Below are positions 25,945 to 34,587 of a stretch of 48,298 bases of DNA, piece after piece. Under the pieces are notes generated by a model. The model had not been told where the DNA came from. It did not search any database and saw nothing but the letters and a program-made list of their open reading frames with translations. Location: NCBI GenBank assembly GCA_002841945.1, contig PHBI01000073.1:1-48298 (forward strand). The letters run 5' to 3'. This DNA is from Deltaproteobacteria bacterium HGW-Deltaproteobacteria-14 (GTDB lineage: Bacteria; Myxococcota_A; UBA9042; PHBI01). The position numbers were made by a program, and so were the translations under genes. How positions within the stretch are numbered: the stretch's first letter is position 1; every line of letters starts with the position of its first letter.

Positions 25945-27627
25945 ATGAACGTCCTCCGCTCGTGCGCGGTGGCCCTGTGCCTCGTGTCGCTCATCGGCGC
26001 CTGCGACGACGGCGTGGGCTCGATGTCGGACCGCGGCTTCGACGGCCCGGGGGTCGCCGTCAACCTCGCCGCGCTGAACCTCGTCGGGGTCGGCGACGTC
26101 GTGTGGGACGTCGAGGTCCGCAACGGCGCGGCCTCCCCCGGCGAGGTCGTGTGGCAGCGCCGAATCACCTCGAGCGGCTACGGCGACGGCGCGGGATCGG
26201 CGAGCTACGTCGGCCCCTGCGACGCCGACCTGCCCAACAACGTCGTGCGCGTCTGGGTCGTCGGCATCTACGAGGACGCCGTCGCGAGCTCCGGGCAGTT
26301 CAACAGCGGCGCGGCGACCGGGGTCGGCGTCGTCGGCGGCGCGGCCCTCGACTTCCAGAACCCGACCGCGGGTGGCGTCCCCCTGACCCGCGCCGTCACC
26401 TGTCGCGAGAACGCCGACGTGGCCGTCGCCTTCGACGTCAGCCTGATGCGCCCCGCCCGGCAGGGCTTCTTCGACATCGCGGTGAACTTCAACGACATCT
26501 TCTGCTCGGCGAAGTTCGACTGCTGCAACGCCACCGGCGGCGGCTGCGACGACATCGAGCTGCTCTTCGACGAGGGCGGGGCGCGGGCTCGCACCTTCGT
26601 CCTCGGCCTGGCGTGCACCGCGGGGACCGGTGATGACGTCGCGACCGAGCTCTACCTCGATCGGCTCGCCCTCGACTGCAGCTCCCCCGGCACCGGGACC
26701 TTCGCGGCGGACCTCCTCGTGTCGGCGGGCGGCCCGAACCCCGGCAACCAGTGTACCCCGGGCGCGCTCAGCGGCTGCGCGGCCATCGCCGAGCCCGGCG
26801 GCCTCGACGCCGACCTCTACCTCTTCCAGGCGGCGGTCTACCGCGGCGAGGAGGCCCTCACGAGCGGCGGCCTCGCGGCCCACAAGACGTACTGGAACGT
26901 GGCCCTCGGCGTGCGCGCGCCCATCTCCGGCTGCCACCTGCGGACCCGCGCGACGGCGGACAACGGCGCCAACGCCGACGATCACGTCGACGGCGGCACG
27001 GTGGACGGCGGCACCGTCTACCCGTTCATCGGCTGGGACGTCGATCTCGGCAGCTGCCAGGCCGAGCAGCTCGACGTCAGCGCGATGGTCGCCTCGGGCT
27101 ACACGGCGCTGAGCGACACCGGCACCACCTTCGACTACGCGTGGGCGCCGGGCGCCCCCCCCGCCCGGGTGTGTCCCCCGGGCTGGCTGCTCATCGGCGA
27201 CACCTGCGTCGACAACGTCGACCTCATCGTCAACGGCACCTTCGACGGCGACGTGTCGAGCTGGACCGGCGCGCTCGGGAGCTGGAGCGCCGGGGGCCAC
27301 GCCACCATCGCGACCGGCGGGACCGGCGGCACCGACTACTTCCGGCAGACGGTGACGACCATCCCGGGCGTCGACTACCTCCTGACCTGGGACGTGGTGT
27401 CGCTCGCCGGGCCCGGAGGCGTCGAGAGCTACGTCTTCGCGACCAACAGCACGGAGAACCCGCGCAACGGCGTGAAGCTGAACCCGGCCACCCACACCGC
27501 GGCGGCCGGCACCGGCTTCACCTACGCCTTCACCGCGCAGACGACCCAGACGAACATCGTGCTGGCGACCGAGGTCCAGGTCGGCTCGAGCACCCTCGAC
27601 AACGTGACGCTGTTCATCGCCCCGTAG
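25945..27627 (+). CDS. Lipoprotein with C-terminal carbohydrate-binding-like domain
   Basis: A 560-residue lipoprotein with lipobox IGAC (Cys20). Residues 30-390 are a beta-rich region with paired cysteines (for example FCSAKFDCCNATGGGCDD) that I do not recognise. From about residue 425, VDLIVNGTFDGDVSSWTG opens a jelly-roll of the CBM4/9 type running to the end, which in other proteins binds polysaccharide. The ATG at 25945 has AGGAG 5-6 nt upstream. It lacks the DT-repeat linker of the other lipoproteins here. It may be a surface glycan-binding protein. Single-gene transcript, convergent with the iron operon. Confidence 0.8.
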   Translation: MNVLRSCAVALCLVSLIGACDDGVGSMSDRGFDGPGVAVNLAALNLVGVGDVVWDVEVRNGAASPGEVVWQRRITSSGYGDGAGSASYVGPCDADLPNNVVRVWVVGIYEDAVASSGQFNSGAATGVGVVGGAALDFQNPTAGGVPLTRAVTCRENADVAVAFDVSLMRPARQGFFDIAVNFNDIFCSAKFDCCNATGGGCDDIELLFDEGGARARTFVLGLACTAGTGDDVATELYLDRLALDCSSPGTGTFAADLLVSAGGPNPGNQCTPGALSGCAAIAEPGGLDADLYLFQAAVYRGEEALTSGGLAAHKTYWNVALGVRAPISGCHLRTRATADNGANADDHVDGGTVDGGTVYPFIGWDVDLGSCQAEQLDVSAMVASGYTALSDTGTTFDYAWAPGAPPARVCPPGWLLIGDTCVDNVDLIVNGTFDGDVSSWTGALGSWSAGGHATIATGGTGGTDYFRQTVTTIPGVDYLLTWDVVSLAGPGGVESYVFATNSTENPRNGVKLNPATHTAAAGTGFTYAFTAQTTQTNIVLATEVQVGSSTLDNVTLFIAP

Positions 27628-27671
27628 CCTCTCTCGGGTGAGCCCTGCCCCCCACGCGGCAGCGACCCTCT

Positions 27672-29039
27672 TCAGCGCAGGATCCAGGCCTTCGGCGCGA
27701 GGTCGCGCGGCGCGGCGGCGAGGTCGGCGGCGGGGTCGACGAGGCGGCGCGCGGGGTGGCCGTTGAGGGTCACCCAGGCGTCGGCGCGCACGCTCACGCC
27801 GGCGTAGCCCCGGGCGCGCCAGCGGTCGGCGAGGTGGTGGGCGTAGTCGTGGATCATGTCCGGCTGGGTCGCCATCATGGCGCGCTGGAGCGGCGTCAGA
27901 TCGTCGCCGCCGAGGACGGTGAAGCGGCCGGGCGGGGCGGCGGTGCGCACCTCGAACTCCACCTGGCCGCGCTTCTCGACGAGCATCACGCGCCAGGCGA
28001 AGCGGAAGCCCTCCTCGGTCCAGTTCACCGCCCCCGGGTAGGCCAGGTGGCGCAGGGGCAGGGCGACCTGGATGAGGACCCAGGCGGCGCCGAGGGCGAC
28101 GGCGAGGCGGCCGAGGCGGCCGAGGCGGCCCGGCGCGGCCGGCGCCGGCGGAGCGGTGCGCCCCCGGAGCCAGCGGCGGGGCCAGCCGGGCGGCAGGCAG
28201 ATGGTGACCGCGGCCAGCATCACGAGCGAGAACACGCCGACCGGGAACAGCGCCCAGATGGTCAGGTGGAAGGCGACGACGGCGACCACGGCGAGCCTGC
28301 GGGTCCTGCTCCACAGCAGCAGCGGCACGATGAAGAGGTCGTGGAGCGTCCCCGCCCAGGCCATGACGTGGGCGGTCGCCGGGGTGTCGAGGAGCGGGCC
28401 GATGAGCGGCAGGTCGTGGTGGGCCTGGAGCCAGGTGCGGAGGGGCTCGGCTGCGAGGAGCCAGTCGGCGTCGAGCTTCGCGAGGCCGGCGAAGGCGTAG
28501 ACGCAGGCGACCTGAGCGCGCAGCAGCAGGTAGGCGCCGCGGGGGACGAGGCGCTCGCCGCGGCGCCGGGCGTCGAGCGACAACGCCGCGCCGGCCGGCA
28601 GGAACACGAAGAGCAGCGCGAGCAGGCTCAGCAGGTAGTGGTGGTTGAGGTAGAGCGCCTTGTCGACGAGGTCGCCGTAGGTGAAGGCGAGGGCGAAGAC
28701 GGCGGCGGCCGCGCGGGTGCGCCAGCCGAGGGCCAGCGCGGCGGCGGCGAGCCCCTGCGCGGCCAGCAGGGCGTACATCCCCGCGCCCGGCAGCGGTCGC
28801 ACCCAGTCGAAGCCGGCCCAGGTGAAGTGGAACGAGGGCTCGAGCCACTGCGTCGCGACCCAGCCGCTGGCGACGAAGCGCAGCGTCTGCCACAGGCCCA
28901 CCAGGCCGACCAGGATCCGCACCCCCGCGAGCCCCGCGCCGTCCACCGGGGCGGCGAGCCACGCTCCGAAGCGCCGCGCGGGTGTCCCTCGGGCCGTGGG
29001 CGTCCTCCCGCCGGCCGCGACCTCGTGCGCCCCTCCCAC
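27672..29039 (-). CDS. HTTM / vitamin-K-dependent gamma-carboxylase-like membrane protein
   Basis: A 455-residue multi-pass protein. Residues 25-310 hold the HTTM region, with six to eight helices, GVRILVGLVGLWQTLRF at the start, YLNHHYLLSLLALLFVFLPA in the middle and YAFAGLAKLDADWL, which resembles the conserved Lys segment of gamma-carboxylases. A soluble C-terminal part contains VRADAWVTLNGHP. Bacterial homologues are largely uncharacterised. The start is GTG 29039, 5 nt after the imelysin stop; no Shine-Dalgarno is clear. As the last gene of the Fur-box operon it may modify or process a partner such as the imelysins. Confidence 0.82.
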   Translation of the reverse strand: MGGAHEVAAGGRTPTARGTPARRFGAWLAAPVDGAGLAGVRILVGLVGLWQTLRFVASGWVATQWLEPSFHFTWAGFDWVRPLPGAGMYALLAAQGLAAAALALGWRTRAAAAVFALAFTYGDLVDKALYLNHHYLLSLLALLFVFLPAGAALSLDARRRGERLVPRGAYLLLRAQVACVYAFAGLAKLDADWLLAAEPLRTWLQAHHDLPLIGPLLDTPATAHVMAWAGTLHDLFIVPLLLWSRTRRLAVVAVVAFHLTIWALFPVGVFSLVMLAAVTICLPPGWPRRWLRGRTAPPAPAAPGRLGRLGRLAVALGAAWVLIQVALPLRHLAYPGAVNWTEEGFRFAWRVMLVEKRGQVEFEVRTAAPPGRFTVLGGDDLTPLQRAMMATQPDMIHDYAHHLADRWRARGYAGVSVRADAWVTLNGHPARRLVDPAADLAAAPRDLAPKAWILR

Positions 29040-29044
29040 CTCGA

Positions 29045-30118
29045 TCAGTCGCCGTCCGCGTCGTTGAAGCCGACGGTGACGCTCAGGGCGCCGAGGACGT
29101 CGACCTGCACGGCGCGCTGGAGCTCGCCGACGCGGTCGAAGAGGGCCTCGACCGAGGCGGGATCGGCCTCGATGGCCGCCGTCAGCGGCGCGTCGAGGGC
29201 GTCGAGGGCGGCGAGGGCGGCGTCGAAGCGCGCGGTGAGGAGCGGCGCGAGGTGGCGCCCGCGGCCCCGCAGGTAGCCGTCGAGGCCGAGGTCGCCGGCG
29301 CCGTCGCCGAGGAGCAGCCGCCGGGCGCCGACGAGGTTGTCGCGGATGTCGCCGAGCCCGCGGCCCGAGAACGGCGACTCGACGCGCTCGGGTTGGGCGC
29401 TGCCGGCGGTCACCCCGAGGGGCTTGCCGAGCTTCTCCGCGCGGATGTTCTCGAGCAGGTAGCCGACGCGGTTGACGACCTCGCCGAAGGCCAGCTGGAG
29501 CGAGGCGTACTGGGTGTCGCGCTCGCCCGCCGCGGTGAGCTCGCCCAGGAAATCCTGGCCGGCCGGGTCCCACACCGCGCGCAGCTCGCGGACGCGGGCG
29601 GCCAGATCGGGCACGACCGCCGCGAGGTAGGCGCAGCGGCGCGGCTCGGCGGCCAGCGCGGCGAGGGGGGCGCCGTCGGGGTCCCACAGCACCAGCTCGA
29701 TGGCGGCGAAGCCCTTGGCGGGCGCGCCGAGCTGGCTCGCGTCGATGGGGGCGGTGTCGGCGAGCACGGCGCGGACGCTGTCGGGGCGCGCCGGCCAGAA
29801 GTCGACCTTGGGGCCGAGGCGGATGGGCTCCTCGCTGTAGGGGCCGAAGGCGAAGACCTCGGCCTCCTTCCACGGGCGGCGGGCGGCGTCCCAGGCGTCG
29901 CGCGCCGCGGCGAGGCCGGCGGCGTCCGGGGCGGCGCACAGGGCCTCCACCTGGGTCTCGAGCGCGTCGGCGGCGGCGGCGGTGGCGTCGTAGCGGTCGA
30001 GGAGCCAGGCGCCCCAGCTCAGCAGCAGCTCCTGGCGGGCGTCCTCGATGGGGGTGATGGCGCACCCCGGGGCGAGCGCCAGCAGCGCGACGGCGGCGAG
30101 CGCGGCGGATCGGCTCAC
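29045..30118 (-). CDS. Imelysin-family lipoprotein, GxHxxE motif altered
   Basis: A 357-residue lipoprotein (APGC, Cys19) of the imelysin (M75/EfeO-like) family of periplasmic or outer-membrane iron-regulated proteins. The helical repeats and an AWDAARRPWKEAEVFAFGPY segment match the family. The metal-binding GxHxxE motif reads GFAAIE (136-141): His is Ala at 138 while the Glu remains. This copy may therefore bind metal differently or serve a structural role. The start is GTG 30118, overlapping the upstream stop by 4 bp (GTGA). Second imelysin of the operon; the intact motif is in the copy at 31521. Confidence 0.85.
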   Translation of the reverse strand: MSRSAALAAVALLALAPGCAITPIEDARQELLLSWGAWLLDRYDATAAAADALETQVEALCAAPDAAGLAAARDAWDAARRPWKEAEVFAFGPYSEEPIRLGPKVDFWPARPDSVRAVLADTAPIDASQLGAPAKGFAAIELVLWDPDGAPLAALAAEPRRCAYLAAVVPDLAARVRELRAVWDPAGQDFLGELTAAGERDTQYASLQLAFGEVVNRVGYLLENIRAEKLGKPLGVTAGSAQPERVESPFSGRGLGDIRDNLVGARRLLLGDGAGDLGLDGYLRGRGRHLAPLLTARFDAALAALDALDAPLTAAIEADPASVEALFDRVGELQRAVQVDVLGALSVTVGFNDADGD

Positions 30119-31524
30119 AGCGACCCCACGAAGGCGATGAGGGCGGCGCGCTCATCGGCGCTCAGGGCCTTGAAGGCGTCGCGGGCGCCCTCGGCCTCGC
30201 CCCCGTGCCACAGGATGGCCTCGGCGACGCCGCGCGCGCGGCCGTCGTGGAGCAGGCGGTCGTGCTTGTTGACCGCCGGGATGCGCCCGATCCCCCACAG
30301 CGGCGGGGTCTTCCACTCCTGGCCGGACGCGCGGAAGACCGGGCGCCCGTCGGCGAGGTCCGGCCCCATGTCGTGGAGGAGGAGATCGGTGTAGGGGAAG
30401 ATGCGCTGGCCGGACAGCGCGGGGCTGGCCGCGTCGTCGGCGGTGCGGGCCTCGGGGACGTGGCACGAGGCGCAGCCGAGCCGGGTGAAGAGGCGCTTGC
30501 CGCGCCGGACCTCGACGTCGTTCCAGCGGGTGCGGACGGGGACCGCGAGCAGCTGGAGGTAGGTCACCACGCGCCCGAGGATGGCGTCGCTGACCTCGGG
30601 GTCGCCGCCGCTCGGGCTGGCGGCGCAGTCGGTCTGCGGGTCGGTGCACTCCGGGCCGGGGGCGAGGCTGGTCGTGAGCCCCATGTCACCGTGGAAGGCG
30701 CCGGCGCTCTGGGCCTCGAGGCTCGGGGCGTCGCCCTTCCAGCCGAAGCGGCCGAGGGCGAGGGCGCCGGTGCGCGGGTCGCGGACGCGCTGGACGCGGC
30801 CGGAGATGCCGTCGCCGTCGGCGTCGTCGGCGTCGGCGCGGGCGACGATGGCGGCCTCGGGGATGGCCTCGAGCAGCCCCATCCCGATGACCTGGGGGGC
30901 GACCCGCGGGGACACCTCGAGGTCGTCGGGGAGCGCGCCGTAGCCCGGGGCCTCGAGGAGATAGCGCGGGCGCTCGAGGGTGTACGGCGTGCCGTCGTCG
31001 TAGCTCCCGGTGACGACGTCGCGCTCGACGCGCACCGTGGCCTCGGGAGCGACGCCGGGCAGGGCGAAGGGCTGGAGCTGGCCGCCGTAGACCGGGTCGG
31101 GGAGGGGCGCCTCGTCGTCGGCCGCGCCCGGGAGCGACAGGCGGAGGAGGAGGCCGAGGAGCGGCTCGTCGGCCTCGAGCGGCGGGCGCCCGCGGCCGTC
31201 GAAGGCGTGGCAGGCGCCGCAGGAGCGGGCGTTGAACAGCGGTCCGAGGCCGTCGCGGGCGTCGGTCGAGGCCGGCGCGGCGACCCAGGCCTGGCTGAAG
31301 AAGGAGTTGCCCGAGTAGAAGGCGAGCTCTTCCTCGGCGGTCAGCCCCTCGAGGGGCGGGGTGAAGGCGTTGGAGCCGAGGAGCAGGGTGTTGGTGCCGG
31401 CCCCGGCGGGGAGGCGCTCGGCGGCGGTGACCGGGGCGAGCTCGGCCTCGAGGTCATCGCAGCCGGCGCCCGCGAGGGTGAGGGCGAGGAGCAGCGCGAG
31501 GGGCAGGGCGGAGGGGCGCGTCAT
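30115..31524 (-). CDS. Di-heme DUF1111 (thiol oxidoreductase-like) lipoprotein
   Basis: A 469-residue secreted c-type cytochrome with CGACH at 102-106 and CASCH at 351-355. It has a signal peptide ending AGAGC, a possible weak lipobox (Cys22). Family segments include GLGPLFNARSCGACH, AIPEAAIVARADADDADGDGI-type and FGWKGDAPSLEAQ. DUF1111 proteins are MauG/peroxidase relatives that commonly sit between two imelysin genes. In the periplasm it could change the iron redox state or oxidise a partner. It overlaps both neighbours by 4 bp (ATGA before, GTGA after), so the three genes are translationally coupled. Confidence 0.9.
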   Translation of the reverse strand: MTRPSALPLALLLALTLAGAGCDDLEAELAPVTAAERLPAGAGTNTLLLGSNAFTPPLEGLTAEEELAFYSGNSFFSQAWVAAPASTDARDGLGPLFNARSCGACHAFDGRGRPPLEADEPLLGLLLRLSLPGAADDEAPLPDPVYGGQLQPFALPGVAPEATVRVERDVVTGSYDDGTPYTLERPRYLLEAPGYGALPDDLEVSPRVAPQVIGMGLLEAIPEAAIVARADADDADGDGISGRVQRVRDPRTGALALGRFGWKGDAPSLEAQSAGAFHGDMGLTTSLAPGPECTDPQTDCAASPSGGDPEVSDAILGRVVTYLQLLAVPVRTRWNDVEVRRGKRLFTRLGCASCHVPEARTADDAASPALSGQRIFPYTDLLLHDMGPDLADGRPVFRASGQEWKTPPLWGIGRIPAVNKHDRLLHDGRARGVAEAILWHGGEAEGARDAFKALSADERAALIAFVGSL

Positions 31525-32687
31525 TCGCCGACCGGGATCTGGAGGGCGAGCAGGCGGAAGACGTCCTGAAGCAGCCCCTCCTGCTCGTGGAGCGAGACGA
31601 TCAGGGCCTGCACCCGCTGGCGGCCGGCGGTGTTCGACAGGGCGATCTCCTGATCGAAGGGCGCGACGAGGGCGTTGGCGAGGGCGAGGCTGGCGTCGAT
31701 CTTGGCGTCGACGGCGGCGGCGAGGTCCGGGTCCGCGGCGGCGACGACCTCGCGCACGCCGACCCCGGAGACGACGCTGGCGTCGCGGCGGGTGTAGGCG
31801 CCGCGCCAGACGTTCTGCACGCCCTGGATGTCCTGGATCATGTCGCGGTGGGTGTTGTCGGAGAAGCAGCTGTGCTCGTCCTCCTGAGAGCCCGAGTCGA
31901 GGGCGGCCTGGAGGCGCTCGCCGCCGGTCTCGAAGCCCGACAGCGTGATCATCCCGGTGAGGACGCGGCGCAGCCCCTCGGCGGGGGACGCGGCCTCGAA
32001 GTCGGCGCGGTAGTTGGCGGCGTCCGGGGCCCAGCGGTCGCGGACCGCGGTGAGGTCGGCGACGAGGAGATCGGTCACGACCTGAAGGTACTGGCGGCGG
32101 CGGGCCTGGTGCTGGGCGGTGCCGCCGTCGAGGAAGTCGGTGTGGGGGCGGTCGCCGGGGCCGGTGGCGGAGCGGTCCTGGCCCCACAGCAGGAACTCGA
32201 CGGCGTGGTAGCCGGTGGAGACGTTGGCGTCGCCGCCGACGGCGTTGAGGGAGGCGAGGGCGTCGGCGCTGATCTCGCGGGCGTCGTCGTTGATGATGCC
32301 GGCGGCGGCGTCGCTCTCCACGTAGTCGACGTAGTTCTCGTCCATCGGCCAGGCGTTGATGCGCCCCTCGAGGTAGTCGGGGGGGCCGTCGATGGGGCCG
32401 TCGTAGAAGCGGAAGACCTCGCTCTGGAGGTAGGGCTCGCGGGCGTCGCGCCAGGCCTGGCGGGCCGCGGCGAGGGTGGCCTCGGTGGGGGCGGCGAGCA
32501 GGGCGTCCACGGCGTCCTGGAGCTCCTCGGTGGCGGCGACGGTGTCGTCGTAGGTCGCGCGGACGAGGGCGGCGTAAGTGGTGACCGCCGCGGCGGCGTT
32601 GCCAGGGAGCGAGTCAGCGGTGGCGCCGTCGCCGCAGGCGGTCACGAGGATGAGGAGGGGGAGGAGGAGCGGGGTGCGCTTCTGCAT
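31521..32687 (-). CDS. Imelysin-family lipoprotein with intact GxHxxE motif
   Basis: A 388-residue lipoprotein (VTAC, Cys18) of the imelysin/IrpA family. GYHAVEFLLWGQD at 159-171 holds the GxHxxE metal motif (His161, Glu164). AWRDAREPYLQSEVFRFYDGPID (about 79-101) is the other conserved region. Imelysins are iron-regulated and linked to iron uptake, although a peptidase activity was first reported for one member. The ATG at 32687 has AAGGA 5-6 nt upstream. It lies second in the operon after the barrel protein, 62 bp downstream of it. Confidence 0.92.
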   Translation of the reverse strand: MQKRTPLLLPLLILVTACGDGATADSLPGNAAAAVTTYAALVRATYDDTVAATEELQDAVDALLAAPTEATLAAARQAWRDAREPYLQSEVFRFYDGPIDGPPDYLEGRINAWPMDENYVDYVESDAAAGIINDDAREISADALASLNAVGGDANVSTGYHAVEFLLWGQDRSATGPGDRPHTDFLDGGTAQHQARRRQYLQVVTDLLVADLTAVRDRWAPDAANYRADFEAASPAEGLRRVLTGMITLSGFETGGERLQAALDSGSQEDEHSCFSDNTHRDMIQDIQGVQNVWRGAYTRRDASVVSGVGVREVVAAADPDLAAAVDAKIDASLALANALVAPFDQEIALSNTAGRQRVQALIVSLHEQEGLLQDVFRLLALQIPVGE

Positions 32688-32749
32688 GGCGGGTCCTTGG
32701 AGTCGAGGGAGCTGGGCTGGAGCGCCCGGGACGGGTCGACGCTGGAGGG

Positions 32750-33607
32750 TCAGATGTCGAAGGACAGGATGGTGCGGAACCAGAGCTTGCCGAACGGGTC
32801 GCCGACCGCGGCGGCGTCGCCGAGGTGGTCGAGGCGCAGATAGACCCCGATCGAGAGCCAGGGGTTGGCGCTCGAGAGCATGAGCGTGGGGCCGAGGTAG
32901 TGGACGGCGCTGCGGCCGCCCGCCTCGAGGTGGCCCTGGGCCCAGTACTCGAGGCCGACGGTGGCGTTCGGGGAGAGGTCGTAGGTGACGCCGGCGGTCG
33001 GGTGGTAGATGAGCTTCCAGGCGTTCTCCTGGAAGTAGTACTCCTGCTCGAACCAGACGTTCACGAGCATCCGGACCGCCCCGACGCGCTTGGAGAGCAG
33101 CAGCTTCTCCTCGAGCTCGAGCTCGTCGGGCTTCTCGGCGATCTCGAAGTAGAGGCCCACGTCGATGGGCCACTCGCCGGGCTCGGCGAGGGCCCAGCGC
33201 AGGCGCTGCTTCATCCCGTCGAAGGCCAGCGCGTGCCCGCCCGCGGAGGCGGCCTGGGAGAACGCGAAGTACCAGCCGAGCTCGAGGCCGTGCCCGATGC
33301 CGAGCTCGAGCTCGGTGGTGACGTCGAAGCGCAGGGCGGTGACGGCGTCGCTGCCGTCGTCGGTCTCGCGGGCGACCCGCACCGGCGAGAAGTCCGTGAT
33401 GGTCTCGATCTCGAAGTCGCCCGCCGCCTTGACGTCGGCGAAGTACGAGAACGGCAGGGGTTTCGGGGTGGCGTGGGCCGGCGCGGGCGGGAGGGCGAGC
33501 CCCACCGCCGCAAAGAACAAAGCGGCGCGCAGCGTCGAGGTGTGCCCGTCGTGGGACCGTCGCGAGCGCGCCCGCCAAGGCTTATTGATAATGAGTATCA
33601 AGTGCAT
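32750..33607 (-). CDS. Outer-membrane beta-barrel protein, first gene of the Fur-box operon
   Basis: Up to 285 residues: a signal sequence ending PAPAHA, then alternating amphipathic strands (LELGIGHGLELGWYFAF, then TVGLEYWAQGHLEA) and a final LWFRTILSFDI strand typical of outer-membrane barrels. It is not a TonB receptor (no plug domain) and I know no named family. The start is doubtful. ATG 33607 encodes MHLILIINK across the Fur box itself, has no Shine-Dalgarno and sits at the predicted transcription start, so it would be leaderless. A downstream non-ATG start nearer the signal peptide (such as the TTG of LFFAAVG) is possible. Confidence 0.75.
   Translation of the reverse strand: MHLILIINKPWRARSRRSHDGHTSTLRAALFFAAVGLALPPAPAHATPKPLPFSYFADVKAAGDFEIETITDFSPVRVARETDDGSDAVTALRFDVTTELELGIGHGLELGWYFAFSQAASAGGHALAFDGMKQRLRWALAEPGEWPIDVGLYFEIAEKPDELELEEKLLLSKRVGAVRMLVNVWFEQEYYFQENAWKLIYHPTAGVTYDLSPNATVGLEYWAQGHLEAGGRSAVHYLGPTLMLSSANPWLSIGVYLRLDHLGDAAAVGDPFGKLWFRTILSFDI
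33585..33601 (-). promoter_or_regulatory. Fur box
   Basis: TTGATA-N5-TATCAA is a perfect dyad. Its core TGATAATGAGTATCA (33586-33600) matches the 7-1-7 Fur consensus TGATAATnATTATCA at all but one position. It lies immediately downstream of the predicted transcription start, a repressing position. It is strongly AT-rich in a GC-rich background and stands before an imelysin operon, a known Fur target class. Confidence 0.85.
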
Positions 33608-33614
33608 GGTCGGC

Positions 33615-33644
33615 TGAATACCGGTTGTGCGCGGGCGCTGTCAA
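33615..33644 (-). promoter_or_regulatory. Sigma-70-type promoter of the imelysin operon
   Basis: On the minus strand, TTGACA (33644-33639), an 18-bp spacer and TATTCA (33620-33615). Initiation is expected about 7 nt further, at 33608-33607, next to the Fur box and at the first ATG of the barrel gene. Confidence 0.7.
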
Positions 33645-33763
33645 CCGGGTTTCGCCCGACGCGTCGGTCGGCGGGCCACAGGAGCTCACCCAACCTCTCG
33701 ACCCGCCGCGCGTATCGGGCCTGCGAACGCTCCATCGGCGGCGGACTTTGGTAGGCTGCGCGC

Positions 33764-34587
33764 GTGCACCGCGTCACCTCCCTCGCCGTCGCGCTCACCG
33801 CCTCACCGAGTCCGGCCGACTGGGTCTACTTTCAGCCCGTCACGGTCGAGCCCGGGGACACCGCGCGCGGGTCGCTCGACTTCAAGAACACCGGGAGCGA
33901 GGCGTGGTCGCCGTCGTTGACGATCCTGGCGCCGTCCCCGCACGACGTGGCGAGCCCGTTCGCGCACCCGAGCTGGGTGGCGCCGACGCGCATCGCCGGG
34001 TCAGCGCGGCGACGGCGTCGAACGCGGTCGGGCGCTTCGCCTTCACGATCACGGCGCCGACGGCGGTCGGGACGCACAGGCTCGAGCTCGACCTGGTGAC
34101 GTGGCTCGCGGACGCCGGCGGGCCGGTCGACGACGCGGTCGCCTTCGACGTGATCGCCGAGGAGCCGTCGCCGGAGCCCGACCCAGAGCCGACGCCGGAG
34201 CCGGGACCGGAGCCGGGGCCCGAGCACGCGGCGGAGCGGGTGGTCGAGGTCCTCGAGGAGCCGGTGGTCGAGGCGATCGCCGAGCCGGGCGCCGTGGAGC
34301 CGGACGTCGCCGAGCCGGAGCTCGCCGAGCCGCGGGAGCCGGACGGCGCCGACGCGGCCGGGTCGGGCCTCGAAGACGCAGCTCAGAGCGACGTCCTCGC
34401 CGGACCGGACGCCGCCCCTGGCCGCCCGGGGATCGGCGCCCAGCGCGAGAGCCGGCTGCACGCCGACATCGACGACAGCGGCTGCGGCGCGGGCGGAACG
34501 CGCGGCGTCCCGGCCTGGCTCCTCGCCGCCGCCCTCGCCCTCGCGTGGCGCGCTCGGCGCCGGCCGCGCGCGCGGGCTACTCGTTGA
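33764..34587 (+). pseudogene. Nbr1-Ig-like secreted protein with MYXO-CTERM-like tail, frameshifted
   Basis: GTG 33764 begins a short signal peptide and an Ig-like domain: VTVEPGDTARGSLDFKNTG, then SPFAHPSWVAPTRIAG, the pattern of bacterial Nbr1-Ig-like domains. At about 33998-34001 the frame breaks. Another frame continues VSAATASNAVGRFAFTITAP and LELDLVTWLAD, an acidic Pro/Glu-rich linker, then DDSGCGAGG, a hydrophobic helix and RARRRPRARATR, a MYXO-CTERM-like sorting signal. The span is 3n+2 nt. One extra G in the GGG at the junction would restore a 274-residue protein. Homopolymer consensus error and true mutation are both possible. Confidence 0.7.
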
